A program made the translations under genes and the position numbers. Under the pieces are notes generated by a model, which ran no database searches, was not told the origin of the DNA, and saw only the letters and a list, made by a program, of their open reading frames with translations. Below, piece by piece: positions 20,482-28,430 of a stretch of DNA of 64,000 nt. Within the stretch, counting starts at the first letter, position 1. Every line of letters starts with the position of its first letter. The DNA comes from Streptomyces venezuelae (GTDB lineage: Bacteria > Actinomycetota > Actinomycetes > Streptomycetales > Streptomycetaceae), in contig NZ_CP029192.1 in NCBI RefSeq assembly GCF_008642315.1, positions 2,790,001 through 2,854,000 of the forward strand. Reading direction: 5' to 3'.

Positions 20482-20611
20482 GACGTGTGTGGCTCCCTCA
20501 CTGTCGAGCACGCAGCTTTTGGCGTGAAGCAGTGGGAGAATTGCAGAGAACTGTCGAATTGACTACAGGCGAAGCGGAAGTCGTGACACCCCACGTCTGA
20601 CAGTCCTCCAC

Positions 20612-20651
20612 CTTGCTATCCAATTTTTGCAATCTCCGTTCAAGTTCTTGC
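20612..20651 (+). promoter_or_regulatory. Candidate LacI-type operator region between the GH87 gene and the sugar transporter
   Basis: In the divergent 259-base gap there are CTTGC at 20612 and 20647, TTGCAA at 20627 and CAAG at 20641. These match the CTTGC repeats ahead of the LacI regulator. The region is AT-richer than the surroundings, as expected of promoters. Exact -10/-35 elements were not resolved. Proposed to bind the locus regulator and control both directions. Confidence 0.4.
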
Positions 20652-20740
20652 GTGCCCGGTTGCGCCGATGGTTATGTATGCGCCGCACCACCCGGCACCC
20701 GCAGCACGGACGTACAGCACGACCCGGAGGGGGTCTCCCG

Positions 20741-22108
20741 ATGACATCCACGAGCAGCCGAACACTCTCGCTCGCCACCGCGACCGTTCTCGCGCTGATC
20801 GCGCTCACCGCTTGCGGCACGAGCAGCGACGGCGCCGAGTCGGATTCCGGCGGCAAGGTGAAGCTCGACGTCAACGGGCAGCCGCCCACGACCCAGGCCT
20901 TCGAGCGCAAGCTCTACGACAAGCACGTGCGGCAGTTCGAGAAGGCCAACCCGGACATCGACATCGTGCCCCACGAGGGCTTCATGGACCCGAAGACCTT
21001 CAACGCGAAGCTCGCCGGCGGCAAGTTGGAGGACGTCTTCTACGTCTACTTCACCGACACCCGGTCCCTGATCGAGAAGAAGCAGGCCGCGGACATCACG
21101 GACGCCGTCAAGGACATGCCGCGCCGCGGCGACCTCCAGGACCCGCTGATGAAGATCTTCCAGGACGACGAGGGAAGGCAGTACGGCCTGCCGACGTCGA
21201 ACTACTCGATGGGACTCATCTACAACCGCGCCCTGTTCGAGAAGGCCGGCCTCGACCCCGACCAGGCACCGAAGACCTGGGCGGACGTCCGCAAGGCCGC
21301 CAAGAAGATCGCCGCGCTCGGCGACAACACCGTGGGCTACGCCGACTTCTCCAAGAACAACCAGGGCGGCTGGCACTACACGGCGGAGCTGTACTCACGC
21401 GGCGGCCGGATCGCCGAGGAGAGCGGCGGGAAGTGGAAGGCCGCCTTCAACACCCCTGAGGGCAAAGCCACCTTCCAGGACCTGTACGACATGCGCTGGA
21501 AGGACGACTCCATGGGCAGCAAGCAGCTGCTCCAGGTCGAGGACGTCCAGCGGATGATGGGCTCCGGCAAGCTCGGCATGTACGTCGCGGCCGCGGACAA
21601 CATCACCGTCATCGCCAAGCAGTTCGGCGGGAAGTACGCGGACTACGCGCTCGCCCCCGTACCGGACGCGAAGGCCACGCTGCTCGGCGGCGAGGGCTAC
21701 ATGTTCAACCCCAAGGCGTCCCCGGCGAAGATCAAGGCCGGCGTCAAGTGGATCCAGTGGCGCTACCTCAACCCCGACGTCATCGAGAAGAACGTCGCCG
21801 ACTACGCGGACGCGAAGCTCCCCGTCGGCATCCCGATGCCCACCGTCCCCGACGTCTTCGAGGGCCCCGTCCGCGACCGGATCGAGAAGGCCAAGCAGGA
21901 CAAGGCGAACATGCCGACCGGCAACTACCAGGCGTTCATGGACTCCGCGCCCAAGGTGCCCGGCGTGATCGAACCGCCCAAGGCCCAGGAGGTCTACGCG
22001 ATCCTCGACTCGGCGATGCAGTCCGTCCTCACCAAGAAGGACGCCGACATCGACGCCCTGCTCGACGACGCCGAGAACAAGGTCAACGCGATCTACGACG
22101 CCTCCTGA
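20741..22108 (+). CDS. Sugar ABC transporter substrate-binding lipoprotein
   Basis: 455 aa, ATG 20741 with GGAGGGGG upstream. Lipoprotein signal with LTAC (Cys about residue 27) and a Ser/Gly/Asp linker. Family-1 extracellular solute-binding fold: FEKANPDIDIVPHE, then WADVRKAAKKIA and MFNPKASPAKIKAG. Presumed to bind oligosaccharides released by the GH87 enzymes; the ligand is inferred from context. It leads an operon with two permeases (stop overlaps the next start as TGATG), a GH13 enzyme and the second GH87. No ATPase is in the operon. Confidence 0.9.
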   Translation: MTSTSSRTLSLATATVLALIALTACGTSSDGAESDSGGKVKLDVNGQPPTTQAFERKLYDKHVRQFEKANPDIDIVPHEGFMDPKTFNAKLAGGKLEDVFYVYFTDTRSLIEKKQAADITDAVKDMPRRGDLQDPLMKIFQDDEGRQYGLPTSNYSMGLIYNRALFEKAGLDPDQAPKTWADVRKAAKKIAALGDNTVGYADFSKNNQGGWHYTAELYSRGGRIAEESGGKWKAAFNTPEGKATFQDLYDMRWKDDSMGSKQLLQVEDVQRMMGSGKLGMYVAAADNITVIAKQFGGKYADYALAPVPDAKATLLGGEGYMFNPKASPAKIKAGVKWIQWRYLNPDVIEKNVADYADAKLPVGIPMPTVPDVFEGPVRDRIEKAKQDKANMPTGNYQAFMDSAPKVPGVIEPPKAQEVYAILDSAMQSVLTKKDADIDALLDDAENKVNAIYDAS

Positions 22109-23061
22109 TGAGCATGTCGCTGAAGACCCCGACCCGGGACACGGCCCTCGCGCCGGCCCCCTCCCCCGCACCCCGCAGACCGCGGGAGGCCCGCCGCCGC
22201 GCGCTGCGCGAGCACCTGACGGCGTACGGGTTCCTGAGCGCGGCCGTGGTGATCTTCGCGCTGTTCTCGTGGTGGCCGATCATCCGCAACGTGCTCCTCG
22301 GCTTCCAGGACGTCAACTTCGCCACCGGCAACACCTGGAACGGCACCAGCAACTTCGAGAAGCTCCTCAACGATCCGCTGTTCCTCACGGCCTGGCGGAA
22401 CACCGGCCTGTTCACCCTGTACGCGCTGGTCCTCGGCTTCGCCGTGCCGTTCCTGACGGCGGTGCTCCTCAACGAGTTCCGGCACGCGCGGGCGTACTTC
22501 CGGGTCCTCGTCTATCTGCCCGTCATGCTGCCGCCGGTCGTGGTGGCGCTGATGTGGAAGTGGTTCTACGACCCGGGCCCCGGCCTGTTGAACGAGATCC
22601 TCCGCACCCTGCACCTGCCGACATCGGCGTGGCTCGACTCCTCGTCCACCTCACTGATCTCCCTGGTCATCGTCTCGACCTGGGCCAACATGGGCACCAC
22701 CACCCTCATCTACCTTGCCGCGCTCCAGACCATCCCCGGCGAGCTGTACGAGGCGGCGGAGCTGGACGGCGCGGGCGTGTGGCAGCGGCTGCGCCACGTC
22801 ACGATCCCGCAGACCCGGTTCGTGCTGCTCGTCCTGCTGCTGCTCCAGATCGTCGCGACGATGCAGGTGTTCACCGAGCCGTACGTGATGACGGGTGGCG
22901 GCCCCGAGGACTCCACGGTGACCGTGATGTTCCTCGTCTACCGGTACGCCTTCGTCTACAACGACTTCGGCACCGCCAGCGCGCTGAGCCTGCTGCTCCT
23001 GATCGCCCTGGGCGTGTTCTCCGCCCTCTATCTGCGGGTCACCCGCGCCGCCAAGGAGTGA
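22108..23061 (+). CDS. Sugar ABC transporter permease (MalF/UgpA type)
   Basis: 317 aa from ATG 22108, overlapping the preceding stop by one base (TGATG). An N-terminal Arg/Pro-rich leader of about 40 residues precedes six predicted helices. The EAA motif YEAAELDGAGVWQRLRHVTIP contacts the ATPase. Partner of the next permease; imports oligosaccharide together with the binding lipoprotein. No cognate ATPase is encoded here; Streptomyces commonly use the shared ATPase MsiK. Confidence 0.92.
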   Translation: MSMSLKTPTRDTALAPAPSPAPRRPREARRRALREHLTAYGFLSAAVVIFALFSWWPIIRNVLLGFQDVNFATGNTWNGTSNFEKLLNDPLFLTAWRNTGLFTLYALVLGFAVPFLTAVLLNEFRHARAYFRVLVYLPVMLPPVVVALMWKWFYDPGPGLLNEILRTLHLPTSAWLDSSSTSLISLVIVSTWANMGTTTLIYLAALQTIPGELYEAAELDGAGVWQRLRHVTIPQTRFVLLVLLLLQIVATMQVFTEPYVMTGGGPEDSTVTVMFLVYRYAFVYNDFGTASALSLLLLIALGVFSALYLRVTRAAKE

Positions 23062-23064
23062 GCG

Positions 23065-23946
23065 ATGTCCGCCTCGACGCGCACCCTCGTCCGCCCCGCC
23101 GTCCTCAGGACGCGCAAGGGACGGCTCATCTACTGGTCGGTCCTCACCGTCGCCCTCGTCCTCTTCACGGTCGCCTTCATCGTGCCGCTGTACTGGGCGG
23201 CGACCGGCGCCATGAAGTCGTCCACCGAGCTGGCGCAGAACCCGCCCACCTACGTGCCCGAGAGCTGGCACCCCGAGAACTACACGAAGGCATGGCGGGA
23301 GATGGACCTCTCCCGCTACTTCCTCAACACGGTCGTCCTGGCCGGCGGGGCGTGGCTGGTGCAGCTCGCGGTGCAGATCCCCGCCGCCTACGCCCTGTCC
23401 AAGCTGCGCCCGCGGTTCGGGAACGTGGTGCTCGGCCTGATGCTCGTGACGCTGATGATGCCCGCCACCGCGCTCCTCGTGCCGGTCTACCTCACCGTCG
23501 TGGACGTCCCGCTGTTCAACCGCAACCTGATCAACAGTCCCAGCGCGGTGTGGCTCCCCGCCGCCGCCAACGCCTTCAACATCTACATCCTGAAGAACTT
23601 CTTCGACCGGATCCCCGACGAGCTCCTCGACGCGGCGAAGGTCGACGGCGCGGGGCCCGTGACGACCATGTGGCGCGTGGTGCTCCCGCTGGCCCGGCCG
23701 ATCATCGCCGTGGTCTCCATCCTCTCCATCGTCACGGCGTGGAAGGACTTCCTCTGGCCGCTGCTCGTGCTGCCCGACCCGGCACAGCAACCGCTGAGCG
23801 TGTTCCTCCAGCGCGTGGCCCAGGACACCCCGCTCAACAGTCTGGTGGCCGGGCTCGTCATGGCGTCCCTGCCGCTGGTCGCGCTCTTCCTGGTCTTCCA
23901 GCGCCACATCATCGCCGGGCTCGGCGCCGGCAGCCTCAAGGGCTGA
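23065..23946 (+). CDS. Sugar ABC transporter permease (MalG/UgpE type)
   Basis: 293 aa. ATG 23065 follows AAGGAG with a nine-base spacing and starts three bases after the preceding stop, so the two permeases are almost certainly co-translated. Six predicted helices with the EAA loop LLDAAKVDGAGPVTTMWRVVLPL and the C-terminal motif FQRHIIAGLGAGSLKG typical of the MalG group. Confidence 0.93.
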   Translation: MSASTRTLVRPAVLRTRKGRLIYWSVLTVALVLFTVAFIVPLYWAATGAMKSSTELAQNPPTYVPESWHPENYTKAWREMDLSRYFLNTVVLAGGAWLVQLAVQIPAAYALSKLRPRFGNVVLGLMLVTLMMPATALLVPVYLTVVDVPLFNRNLINSPSAVWLPAAANAFNIYILKNFFDRIPDELLDAAKVDGAGPVTTMWRVVLPLARPIIAVVSILSIVTAWKDFLWPLLVLPDPAQQPLSVFLQRVAQDTPLNSLVAGLVMASLPLVALFLVFQRHIIAGLGAGSLKG

Positions 23947-23998
23947 GCGCGCGGAGACCGCACCACGGTCTGCTCCGGTTCGTACGAAAGGACTCCCC

Positions 23999-25561
23999 TT
24001 GCCCAGCACGGAGTGGTGGCGCAGCGCTGCCATCTATCAGGTGTACGTCCGTTCCTTCGCGGACGGGAACGGCGACGGCACCGGCGACCTCGCCGGGGTC
24101 CGCTCCCGCCTCCCCTATCTGGCCGAACTGGGCGTGGACGCCCTGTGGTTCACCCCCTGGTACCTGTCGCCGCTCGCCGACGGCGGCTACGACGTCGCGG
24201 ACTACCGCACCATCGACCCGGCGTTCGGCAGCCTCGGCGAGGCCGAGAAACTCATCGCCGAGGCCCGGGAGCTGGACCTGCGCTGCATCGTGGACGTCGT
24301 GCCGAACCACGTGTCCGACCAGCACGAGTGGTTCAAGGCGGCGCTGGCGGCGGGGCCCGGCTCCCCGGAGCGGGAGCTGTTCCACTTCCGGCCGTACTCG
24401 GACGAGCCGCCCAACGACTGGGTGGGCGAGTTCGGCGGGGTGCCGTGGTCCCGCACGGAGGACGGCGAGTGGTACCTCCACCTGTTCGCGCCCGAGCAGC
24501 CCGACCTCAACTGGAGCCACCCGAAGGTCCGGCGGGAGCACGAGGACGTGCTGCGCTTCTGGTTCGAGCGCGGCGCCGCGGGCGTCCGCATCGACTCCGC
24601 GGCGCTCCTCGCCAAGGCGGAAGGACTGCCCTCCATGGACCGGGACCGCCCGCACCCCTTCCACGACCAGCCGGAGCTGCACGACATCTACCGCTCCTGG
24701 CGGCGGATCGCCGACGAGTACGGTGCCGCGCTGATCGGTGAGATCTGGCTGCCGGACGCGGAGCGCTTCGCCCGCTACCTGCGCCCGGACGAGCTGCACA
24801 CCGCCTTCAACTTCGACTTCCTGTCCCGGCCGTGGGACCCGGCGCAGCTGTGGGAGTCGATCGACCTGACCCTGACCACGCACGCCCCGGTCGGCGCCCC
24901 CGCCACCTGGGTCCTCGCCAACCACGACGTGACCCGCACGGTCACGCGGTACGGGCGGGCGGACGACACCGGCTTCGCCTTCGAAAGGAAACGGTTCGGC
25001 GTCCCCACCGACCTGGACCTCGGCACCCGCAGGGCGCGGGCCGCGGCCCTCCTCACCCTGGCGCTGCCCGGCTCCCTCTACCTCTACCAGGGCGAGGAGC
25101 TCGGGCTGCCGGAGGCGGAGATCCCCGTTGACCGCATCCAGGACCCGATGCACGCGCGGTCCGGCGGCCTCGACCCGGGGCGGGACGGCTGCCGGGTGCC
25201 GCTGCCCTGGGACGGCGCCCCGGAGCGGAGCTGGCTTCCGGTGCCGCGGGACTGGTCCGCGTACGCGACCGAGCTCCAGGTCCACGACCCCGGCTCGATG
25301 CTCTCCCTGTACCGGACGGCGCTGCGGCTGCGGCGCTCCTTCGCCGACGCGGGGCCGCTGCGCCGGCTGCGCGCCGACGAGCCGGGCGTGCTGTCCTTCG
25401 CGCGCACCTGTGAGCGGGACGGCGCCACGCTGATCTGTCTGGTCAACTTCGGATCCGACGACGCGGCGCTGCCCGCGGACGCCGAACTCCTGCTGGCCAG
25501 CGGCCCCTTGTCCCCGCGGGGGCGGTTGCCGCAGGACACCGCGGTCTGGCTGCGGGCCTGA
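23999..25561 (+). CDS. GH13 alpha-glucosidase (cytoplasmic)
   Basis: 520 aa from TTG 23999, preceded by AAAGGA. GH13 (alpha-amylase clan) TIM barrel: VYVRSFADGNGDGTGDLAG near the start, DVVPNHVS (region I), GVRIDSA with nucleophile Asp199, GEIW with acid/base Glu248, and NHD with Asp310. No signal peptide, so it acts inside the cell on imported oligosaccharides. Sequence features are those of alpha-glucosidases and oligo-1,6-glucosidases. In this locus it likely hydrolyses nigero-oligosaccharides to glucose; linkage specificity is inferred from context. Confidence 0.9.
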   Translation: MPSTEWWRSAAIYQVYVRSFADGNGDGTGDLAGVRSRLPYLAELGVDALWFTPWYLSPLADGGYDVADYRTIDPAFGSLGEAEKLIAEARELDLRCIVDVVPNHVSDQHEWFKAALAAGPGSPERELFHFRPYSDEPPNDWVGEFGGVPWSRTEDGEWYLHLFAPEQPDLNWSHPKVRREHEDVLRFWFERGAAGVRIDSAALLAKAEGLPSMDRDRPHPFHDQPELHDIYRSWRRIADEYGAALIGEIWLPDAERFARYLRPDELHTAFNFDFLSRPWDPAQLWESIDLTLTTHAPVGAPATWVLANHDVTRTVTRYGRADDTGFAFERKRFGVPTDLDLGTRRARAAALLTLALPGSLYLYQGEELGLPEAEIPVDRIQDPMHARSGGLDPGRDGCRVPLPWDGAPERSWLPVPRDWSAYATELQVHDPGSMLSLYRTALRLRRSFADAGPLRRLRADEPGVLSFARTCERDGATLICLVNFGSDDAALPADAELLLASGPLSPRGRLPQDTAVWLRA

Positions 25562-25641
25562 GCGCCCGCGGCCGGACCGCACACCTCCCCCCACACACAG
25601 AGCCGCACCCATCCCGTCCCCCCACCACCGAAGGGACTGTC

Positions 25642-27537
25642 ATGCGCACCACACGCTTGCTCGCCGCCGCGCTGGGCCTCGGCCTCGCGTCGGCGGGCCT
25701 CCTGCCCGTCACGGCACACGGGGCCACCACGACCGACAGAGCCACCGCCGCCGCCCGCGGCGCGAACCTGCCGTACACCGAGTACGAGGCGGAGGACGGC
25801 ACGTACGACGGGACCCTCCTGGAGGCCGAGCCCACCCGCCCCTTCGGCCACACCAATTTCGCCACGGAGTCCTCGGGCCGCAAGGCGGTCCGGCTCACGT
25901 CGACCGGCCAGTACGTCGAGTTCACCTCGGAGAACTCCACCAACTCGATCGTCGTACGCAACTCCATACCGGACGCCCCGGGCGGCGGCGGTCAGGACAA
26001 GACACTCAGCCTGTACGCCGACGGCGAGTTCGTGCAGAAGGTGACGCTGTCCTCCAAGCACAGCTGGCTGTACGGGAACACCGACGACCCGGAGGGGTTG
26101 ACCAACCGCCCGGGCGGCGACGCACGACGGCTCTTCGACGAGTCGCACGCCCTGCTCAAGGACACGTATCCGCAGGGCACGAAGTTCCGGCTGCAGCGCG
26201 ACGCCGGTGACGACGCCGCGTTCTACGTCGTCGACCTGATCGACCTGGAGCAGGTCGCGCCGCCCGCCGCCAAACCTGCCGAGTGCACCTCCATCACCGA
26301 GTACGGGGCGAAGCCCGACGACGGCGAGGACGACACCAAGGCCATCCAGGCGGCCGTGACCGCCGACCAGAAGGGCGAGATCGACTGCGTGTGGATCCCG
26401 GCCGGGCGGTGGCGCCAGGAACAGAAGATCCTCACCGTCGACCCGAAGTACCCCGGCACCCCGTACAACCAGGTCGGCATCCGCGATGTCACGATCCGCG
26501 GCGCGGGCATGTGGCACTCCCAGCTGTACACGCTGACCCCGCCCCACGAGGCGGGCGGCATCAACCATCCGCACGAGGGCAACTTCGGCTTCGACATCGA
26601 CGACAACACCCGGATCTCCGACCTCGCCATCTTCGGCTCGGGCACGATCCGCGGCGGCGACGGCGGCCAGGAGGGCGGGGTCGGACTCAACGGCCGCTTC
26701 GGCAGGAACACGAAGATCGAGAACGTCTGGATCGAACACGCCAACGTCGCCGCCTGGGTCGGCCGCGACTACGGCAACATCCCCGACCTGTGGAACCCGG
26801 GCGACGGCCTGGAGTTCAGCGGCATGCGCATCCGCAACACCTACGCGGACGGCGTGAACTTCTCCAACGGCACCCGGAACTCCACCGTGTCCGACTCCTC
26901 GTTCCGCAACACCGGGGACGACGCGCTGGCCGTATGGGCCAACAAGTACGTGAAGGACCAGTCGAAGGACATCGGCCACGACAACACCTTCACCGGCAAC
27001 ACGGTCCAGCTCCCCTGGCGCGCCAACGGAATCGCGGTCTACGGCGGCTACGGCAACACGATCGAGAACAATCTGGTCTCCGACACGATGAACTACCCCG
27101 GCATCATGCTCGCCACCGACCACGACCCGCTGCCCTTCTCCGGTCGGACACTGATCGCGAACAACGGCCTGTACCGCACGGGCGGCGCGTTCTGGGGCGA
27201 GCAGCAGGAGTTCGGCGCCATCACCCTCTTCGCCCAGGGGCAGAGCATCCCCGGCGTGACCATCCGGGACACCGACATCCACGACTCGACGTACGACGGC
27301 ATCCAGTTCAAGTCGGGCGGCGGCGCCACACCCGACGTGAAGATCAGCAACGTGAAGATCTCGAAGTCCAACAACGGCGCCGGCATACGCGCCCACGGCG
27401 GGGCCCGCGGCAACGCGGCGCTCTGCGACGTGACCATCACGGACTCGGCGGACGGCGACGTCCTGATCGAGCCGGGGTCCCAGTTCACGGTGGGCGAGAG
27501 CTGCGCGGCGGGGAAGAAGGGCCGCCCGCGGAGGTAG
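25642..27537 (+). CDS. Second secreted GH87 alpha-1,3-glucanase (CBM35-GH87)
   Basis: 631 aa, ATG 25642 with GAAGGGAC upstream. Signal peptide to about residue 35 (ends near AHGA). Residues ~48-205 form a CBM35-like domain starting YTEYEAEDGTYDG; residues ~215-620 are the GH87 parallel beta-helix with repeated N-x-x short turns. Catalytic-type aspartates: Asp403 (ADGVN) and Asp426/Asp427 (TGDDA), same spacing as in the larger enzyme. Simpler than the first GH87 (no discoidin or FN3 domains). It follows the GH13 gene in the same operon after 80 bases. Likely works with the large enzyme on alpha-1,3-glucan. Confidence 0.87.
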   Translation: MRTTRLLAAALGLGLASAGLLPVTAHGATTTDRATAAARGANLPYTEYEAEDGTYDGTLLEAEPTRPFGHTNFATESSGRKAVRLTSTGQYVEFTSENSTNSIVVRNSIPDAPGGGGQDKTLSLYADGEFVQKVTLSSKHSWLYGNTDDPEGLTNRPGGDARRLFDESHALLKDTYPQGTKFRLQRDAGDDAAFYVVDLIDLEQVAPPAAKPAECTSITEYGAKPDDGEDDTKAIQAAVTADQKGEIDCVWIPAGRWRQEQKILTVDPKYPGTPYNQVGIRDVTIRGAGMWHSQLYTLTPPHEAGGINHPHEGNFGFDIDDNTRISDLAIFGSGTIRGGDGGQEGGVGLNGRFGRNTKIENVWIEHANVAAWVGRDYGNIPDLWNPGDGLEFSGMRIRNTYADGVNFSNGTRNSTVSDSSFRNTGDDALAVWANKYVKDQSKDIGHDNTFTGNTVQLPWRANGIAVYGGYGNTIENNLVSDTMNYPGIMLATDHDPLPFSGRTLIANNGLYRTGGAFWGEQQEFGAITLFAQGQSIPGVTIRDTDIHDSTYDGIQFKSGGGATPDVKISNVKISKSNNGAGIRAHGGARGNAALCDVTITDSADGDVLIEPGSQFTVGESCAAGKKGRPRR

Positions 27538-27554
27538 GAGGCGCGTCGGGGACC

Positions 27555-27592
27555 ATGGCGGGAGGGGAGCACCACCGTGCCCCTTCCGCCAT
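27555..27592 (+). terminator. Terminator hairpin after the GH87 operon
   Basis: ATGGCGGGAGGGG (27555-27567) pairs with CCCCTTCCGCCAT (27580-27592) over 13 positions with one G-T pair and a 12-base loop. Ends the alpha-glucan operon 18 bases after its last stop. No T-run. Confidence 0.65.
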
Positions 27593-27639
27593 GAGTCGTC
27601 CGGCGCCAGGGTCGCGCCGTCGAGTTCGGAGTTCCGGCA

Positions 27640-28269
27640 GTGCTTTTCGACGTCACCCGCTCCGCGGTCACCGGCATCTTCGGCGAGGACCGCCTCGTGA
27701 CGCTGCCCGTGTCCGCGTTTCCCGCCTCCGCCGCGGACACACGGGGTGCCCGCCTCCTCCAGTCGGTCGGCGCCCCCACCGGGACGCTTCATCTGCGGGA
27801 GCCCGACGAGGCCTCCGGGGCACTGCCGCTCGTCCGTGACGTCGTCGACGTCGAGGGCATCGAGGGTTACGAAGGACGGGAGGACGCCGGGGAGGCGGCG
27901 GGCGTCTGGCCCGTCATCGGCTGGCTGCTCAACGCGCATCTGGCCCTCGACCCCGCTTCCGGGAAGGTGTACGCCTTCGATCTCGACGAGGAGACCGCGC
28001 GGGAGCTCCACGCGGACGTCTCGTCCCTCGTGCACGTCACGGTCAGCTTCCAGCGTCTGCTCGACGAGTTCACCTTCGGCGACGACAGCGAGGAGGCGGG
28101 CTTCGAGCGTCTTGAGCGCGAGGTCGCGCGCATCCGGGAGGAGACGAGCCGCGTCGACCCGCTCCCCTTCCGGGACGACGAGACCGCCTGGTGGGTGATC
28201 GGCGACGAGATCGCCGCGGGTCAGCGCTTCACGGGCGACAGCCCGGGAGGGCGTTCGCTGTACGGGTGA
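27640..28269 (+). CDS. SUKH-like small protein (possibly immunity-type), function unknown
   Basis: 209 aa, GTG 27640 with GGAG eight bases upstream. The central segment LALDPASGKVYAFDLDEET followed by a VHVTVSFQRLLDEF helix resembles the SUKH (SMI1/KNR4) immunity family, probably SUKH-4. No signal peptide, no membrane segment. No toxin gene is adjacent, so a role as immunity protein is not supported by context; the family also occurs as lone proteins in Streptomyces. It is separated from the GH87 operon by a hairpin. Confidence 0.55.
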   Translation: MLFDVTRSAVTGIFGEDRLVTLPVSAFPASAADTRGARLLQSVGAPTGTLHLREPDEASGALPLVRDVVDVEGIEGYEGREDAGEAAGVWPVIGWLLNAHLALDPASGKVYAFDLDEETARELHADVSSLVHVTVSFQRLLDEFTFGDDSEEAGFERLEREVARIREETSRVDPLPFRDDETAWWVIGDEIAAGQRFTGDSPGGRSLYG

Positions 28270-28299
28270 CCGTCGGCCGGTTCGGCCGGTGCCGTCGGT

Positions 28300-28319
28300 T
28301 TGCGTAGCCGGTTGCGTAG
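28300..28319 (+). repeat. Direct repeat TTGCGTAG x2 upstream of the TPR-like gene
   Basis: TTGCGTAG occurs at 28300-28307 and 28312-28319, 12 bases apart, about 110 bases before the TPR-like start. Could be a regulator-binding site or promoter element. No matching -10 was identified. Confidence 0.3.
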
Positions 28320-28430
28320 TTCTACGGATGCCGGGACCACCCGTGTCCTGAGACCCTGCGCATCCAGGGGGAGCCGTGCCGCATCACGCACCCGCCCCGG
28401 CCCCCGGATCATCCGAACTAGGAACCGCAC

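Noticed and set aside
25084..28035. A 983-codon minus-strand open frame opposite the GH13 and GH87 genes
   Set aside because: Antisense shadow with biased composition; the plus-strand genes carry full signatures.
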